This document shows positions 5,137-7,413 of a stretch of 7,413 nt of DNA, piece by piece. The translations under genes and the position numbers were made by a program. The stretch covers positions 1 to 7,413 of the forward strand of contig JAAEPW010000735.1 of the NCBI GenBank assembly GCA_024232355.1. The letters run 5' to 3'. The number at the start of each line of letters is the position of its first letter. Positions within the stretch are counted from its first letter, which is position 1. The stretch is from Chloroflexota bacterium. Lineage in GTDB: Bacteria > Chloroflexota > Anaerolineae > B4-G1. Under the pieces are notes generated by a model, which was not told where the DNA came from, did not search any database, and saw only the letters and a list, made by a program, of their open reading frames with translations.

Positions 5137-6141
5137 ATGAACAAATTTGAAAAGTATCTTGCCCTGTGGGTTGCGCTTTGCATGCTCGCCGGAGTTGGAT
5201 TATCTCAGACGGTGCCCGGAATCGGTAAAGCCATCGACTCTTGGCAAATTCGCGGCATCTCGATCCCGATTGGCATCTGTTTATTTCTGATGATGTATCC
5301 GGCTCTGCTGAATTTGCAGGTGTCCGAACTGAAAAAATTGCGAGACAATCCCAAGCCGGTCATGCTGAGCCTGTTTTCAAACTGGGTGGTTGCGCCTCTG
5401 GTAGCGGCGGGACTGGCGTACCTGTTTTTGAGAGGTCACGACGAACTCACCGTAGCCGTGATTTTGCTAGGCTCGAGCCCTTGTACGGCGATGGTGCTCG
5501 TCTGGGGCAAGCTCTCGGAAGGAAACCAGGAGCAAAATGTGGTGAACACCAGCCTGAATACCATCACCATTATGGCACTGTATGTCCCGCTTGTTTCACT
5601 ATTGACGGGTATTCAAGATATTCCAGTAGACCGGGGGCTCTTGGCTGTTTCTGCCTTTGTCTTTATTGGGATTCCGTTGATTCTCGGCATCATCAGCAAG
5701 CGGATCCTGATTAGGGCCAGAGGGGAAACTTGGTTTGAAAATACGTATCGTCCGATTGTTGGCAAGATCGCCATCGGGGCTCTTTTGATGACGCTCGTCG
5801 TGCTCTTTTCGCTCAACGGACAGGTTTTGATTGATCATTTCGATCAATTGCTCTTGGTCTCGGTTCCTCTATTGCTTGGATTTGTGATTGTGCTCGGTTT
5901 CAATCTTTTTATCACCAGAGCCTTTGGGTTGTCATACAGAGAAGCCATCATCACAGTCATTATCGGGTCATCGAGCCATTTTGAGATCGCTATTGCGACC
6001 GCGGTAGCTATGTATGGCGTGGGTTCGTATGCAGCGTTGGGTACCACGATGGGACTGTTTTGGGAAGTGCCCATCATGTTGGGACTGGTCTTTGTGGGTA
6101 AAGTGTTGCAAAAGAGGGGCTTTTGGAAGGAATCGGTGTGA
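5137..6141 (+). CDS. acr3: Acr3-type arsenite efflux permease (BASS superfamily)
   Basis: The product is a 334-residue integral membrane protein with about ten hydrophobic helices. It starts at an ATG seven bases after AAGGAGA. Hallmarks are SSPCTAMVLVWGKLSEGN around C116, equivalent to the essential TM4 Cys of Acr3, and FWEVPIMLGLVFV with E310 near the C-terminus, matching the conserved TM9 Glu. The region after the Cys block reads NVVNTSLNTITIM where better-known Acr3 proteins have a QVAxND-type sequence, so it is a divergent member. Export of As(III), and possibly Sb(III), is inferred from these residues and from the arsR gene just upstream. No arsenate reductase (arsC) gene lies in the window, so arsenate handling would need genes elsewhere. 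A longer frame upstream to 5044 overlaps arsR and has no ribosome site. Confidence 0.88.
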   Translation: MNKFEKYLALWVALCMLAGVGLSQTVPGIGKAIDSWQIRGISIPIGICLFLMMYPALLNLQVSELKKLRDNPKPVMLSLFSNWVVAPLVAAGLAYLFLRGHDELTVAVILLGSSPCTAMVLVWGKLSEGNQEQNVVNTSLNTITIMALYVPLVSLLTGIQDIPVDRGLLAVSAFVFIGIPLILGIISKRILIRARGETWFENTYRPIVGKIAIGALLMTLVVLFSLNGQVLIDHFDQLLLVSVPLLLGFVIVLGFNLFITRAFGLSYREAIITVIIGSSSHFEIAIATAVAMYGVGSYAALGTTMGLFWEVPIMLGLVFVGKVLQKRGFWKESV

Positions 6142-7055
6142 TTTCGGAACAGCGGAAACAAAAGAGTTTTTTGACCGTCAATCTTGGATTGGCGGCCAAT
6201 ATGCTCTTGGCTGCGCTAAAGACGAGTATCGGCATCATCGGTCATAGCCCCGCCTTGCTGGCAGACGGCGTCAACTCGACTTCTGACGTGGCCTATGGGA
6301 TTGTGATCAGTGTGTTTATGCGACTGGCGGGAAAGCCCCCTGATGACGAACATCCCTACGGTCATACTCAGATGGAGAGCATCGCGGCGGTGGTCGTGGG
6401 TTCGTTTGTGATGACCACTGCCATCGCCATTTTCTGGGATGCGGTCAATAACATATATGACTTGCAAGCCGGTCAGGGTGATTTTGGTGGGGCTTCAATT
6501 GGCGCTTTGTGGGTAGGGTTGTTCACGGTTCTTCTCAAGCTGGCATTGACGGTCTTTACTCAACGAGTAGGCCAACAAACGCAAAACGTCGCCGTGTTGG
6601 CATTGGCCTACGATCACCGCAATGACGTGTTCTCTGCCCTGGCAGCGACGATCGGTATCTTTTTCGGTCGAATGGGTCACCCTTGGGTTGATCCCATGGC
6701 CGGGGCATTGGTCGCACTGATCATCCTGCGTACGGGTATTGAGATTCTGCGCGAGTCGACAGAAGATTTGATGGATACTTTGCCCGGTCGGGCATTGGGG
6801 CAGCAGATCGTCCAATTGCTCACTCCTATTCCGGGTGTCTGGCAGGTTGAAGAGATACACGCTCACCGATTCGGGCCATATCTGGTGGTCAACGTAACCA
6901 TCGGTGTCGATGGCTCGTTGCGTGTGGCGGAGGGCGATCGAATTGCCACTCAAGTAGAGCACACGTTGATTGAACACGTCGAGTTTATGCGCCGGGTTCA
7001 CGTCCATTACCACCCGGCGGCTTCGTCGGATACAGCCATTGTTGTGAAATCTTAA
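6138..7055 (+). CDS. Cation diffusion facilitator transporter, Mn2+-type signature
   Basis: The product is a 305-residue CDF protein that would export divalent metal using proton exchange at the inner membrane. The GTG start overlaps the permease stop as GTGA (6138-6141) and follows GGAAGG at 6125-6130, indicating coupled translation. Family marks are HSPALLADGVNSTSDV (36-51), DDEHPYGHTQMES (69-81), six hydrophobic segments and a C-terminal cytoplasmic domain ending RRVHVHYHPA. The transport site reads N46xxxD50 in TM2 and D159xxxD163 in TM5 (YDHRNDV). NxxxD/DxxxD is the combination associated with Mn2+-exporting CDFs such as MntE, whereas Zn exporters usually have HxxxD or DxxxD in TM2 with HxxxD in TM5. 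Mn2+ is therefore the best guess, with Fe2+ possible. A TTG at 6123 in the same frame is a less likely start. Confidence 0.9.
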   Translation: MISEQRKQKSFLTVNLGLAANMLLAALKTSIGIIGHSPALLADGVNSTSDVAYGIVISVFMRLAGKPPDDEHPYGHTQMESIAAVVVGSFVMTTAIAIFWDAVNNIYDLQAGQGDFGGASIGALWVGLFTVLLKLALTVFTQRVGQQTQNVAVLALAYDHRNDVFSALAATIGIFFGRMGHPWVDPMAGALVALIILRTGIEILRESTEDLMDTLPGRALGQQIVQLLTPIPGVWQVEEIHAHRFGPYLVVNVTIGVDGSLRVAEGDRIATQVEHTLIEHVEFMRRVHVHYHPAASSDTAIVVKS

Positions 7056-7111
7056 CAGAACCACAATGACGATGCAATAATCCAATATTAGTATATGGCC
7101 AAGGGAGAGCG

Positions 7112-7270
7112 ATGTTTCGTTCAATTCGTTGGCGACTGGTAGCGAGCTATGTGCTCTTGACCCTGTTGACGGTGAGTTTGGTGGGTGTGTTGGCCCTATC
7201 ACTGATCGACCGTTACGTGGAGTAGCAAGAGCAGGATTATCTCAGGGCGAATGCCGAGGCAGTGGCGCGT
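7112..7270 (+). pseudogene. Sensor histidine kinase N-terminus with in-frame stop
   Basis: ATG at 7112 follows AAGGGAG (7101-7107). The product starts MFRSIRWRLVASYVLL, continues as one long hydrophobic helix (about residues 9-32) and reaches DRYVE, typical of two-component sensor kinases whose first TM helix precedes a periplasmic or HAMP region. A TAG at 7223-7225 (codon 38) interrupts it. Reading on gives QEQDYLRANAEAVAR, the expected continuation, so CAG to TAG or a similar point change is likely. After about 7270 the sequence no longer resembles such kinases, and no HAMP, HisKA or ATPase domain lies in the window. If truly broken, this sensor is dead; if the TAG is a sequencing error, it is simply partial. 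Confidence 0.6.
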
Positions 7271-7272
7271 CA

Positions 7273-7413
7273 CAGCAATTCTCATTTTGACTTTTGCAGT
7301 GCAACTCAACGCCATTTTTGGCTTTTCAACGAGCAGTTTTTCCAAGAATCAGGGGGAATCTTCCCACTCGAACTTGAATTTCCAACCAAATCAGCACCCA
7401 GATTTATCCCAGA
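7273..7413 (-). mobile_element. Possible end of a second insertion element
   Basis: After 7270 base composition shifts to about 43% GC by hand count and the kinase frame loses its family character. On the minus strand an open frame enters from the right edge and ends with a TGA at 7306-7308 (35 codons, ending CSLKSQKWR). It leaves about 33 bases to the putative junction, including AGCAATTCTCATTTTGAC, which has the look of an IS terminus. I do not recognise the family, and the second end is outside the window. The plus-strand kinase frame also stays open to the edge, so this could instead be an unusual sensor domain. Confidence 0.3.

Noticed and set aside
6495..7202. Minus-strand open frame of 235 codons opposite the CDF gene
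   Set aside because: The CDF reading shows all family motifs. This frame is its shadow, rich in His, Gln and Arg and without a domain.
1..7413. CRISPR array, tRNA or rRNA
   Set aside because: No regularly spaced repeats and no cloverleaf or rRNA-like conserved sequence were seen.

Overview
The window is about 7.4 kb of bacterial DNA of middling GC content. Its middle is a well-kept accessory locus, and both ends are damaged by insertion and gene decay. The organism cannot be fixed from the sequence. The style of the sensor-kinase N-terminus, the URO-D-type methyltransferase remnant and the IS1595-group transposase would suit a Chloroflexi/Anaerolineae-like or related environmental bacterium; this is a weak inference.

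Left part (1-1990). The first 63 bases hold the start of an unidentified minus-strand gene with a TATAAT promoter element upstream. A G-rich spacer follows. At 505-1527 lies a complete IS1595-family insertion sequence, with 25-bp terminal inverted repeats and flanking TACCCCC target duplications. Its transposase is inactivated by a frameshift at about 1231 and has lost one zinc-ribbon cysteine. The element sits inside the 3' part of a minus-strand uroporphyrinogen-decarboxylase-family gene. Joining the flanks in silico restores that gene's reading frame. The same gene has also lost its 5' half, at a junction marked by a 15-bp inverted repeat right after the NADH dehydrogenase stop.

Central part (1955-7055). 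Two divergent gene sets start from a shared 150-bp control region (about 4622-4769). Leftward run (1) a two-domain protein with a DUF1858-like Cys module and a hemerythrin (HHE) domain, resembling the YtfE/ScdA/RIC iron-centre repair architecture; (2) a small Cys-rich protein equal to the C-terminal half of certain ferredoxin-like proteins; and (3) a type II NADH dehydrogenase. Rightward run (4) an ArsR-family repressor with CxC and C-terminal Cys pairs, (5) an Acr3-type arsenite permease, and (6) a cation diffusion facilitator with the NxxxD/DxxxD signature linked to Mn2+, translationally coupled to the permease. The rightward promoter is a near-perfect sigma-70 site (TTGACA, 16 bp, TATAAT). 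A 12-bp element, GACAAAAGTSGC, occurs twice, once beside the -35 box of each divergent promoter. The simplest reading is a metalloid/metal efflux operon coupled through a common regulator to a redox or iron-centre repair operon. The coupling is inference.

Right part (7056-7413). A sensor histidine kinase begins after the CDF gene but has a TAG stop at codon 38. It loses recognisable kinase character at about 7270, where AT-richer sequence begins that may be the end of another insertion element.
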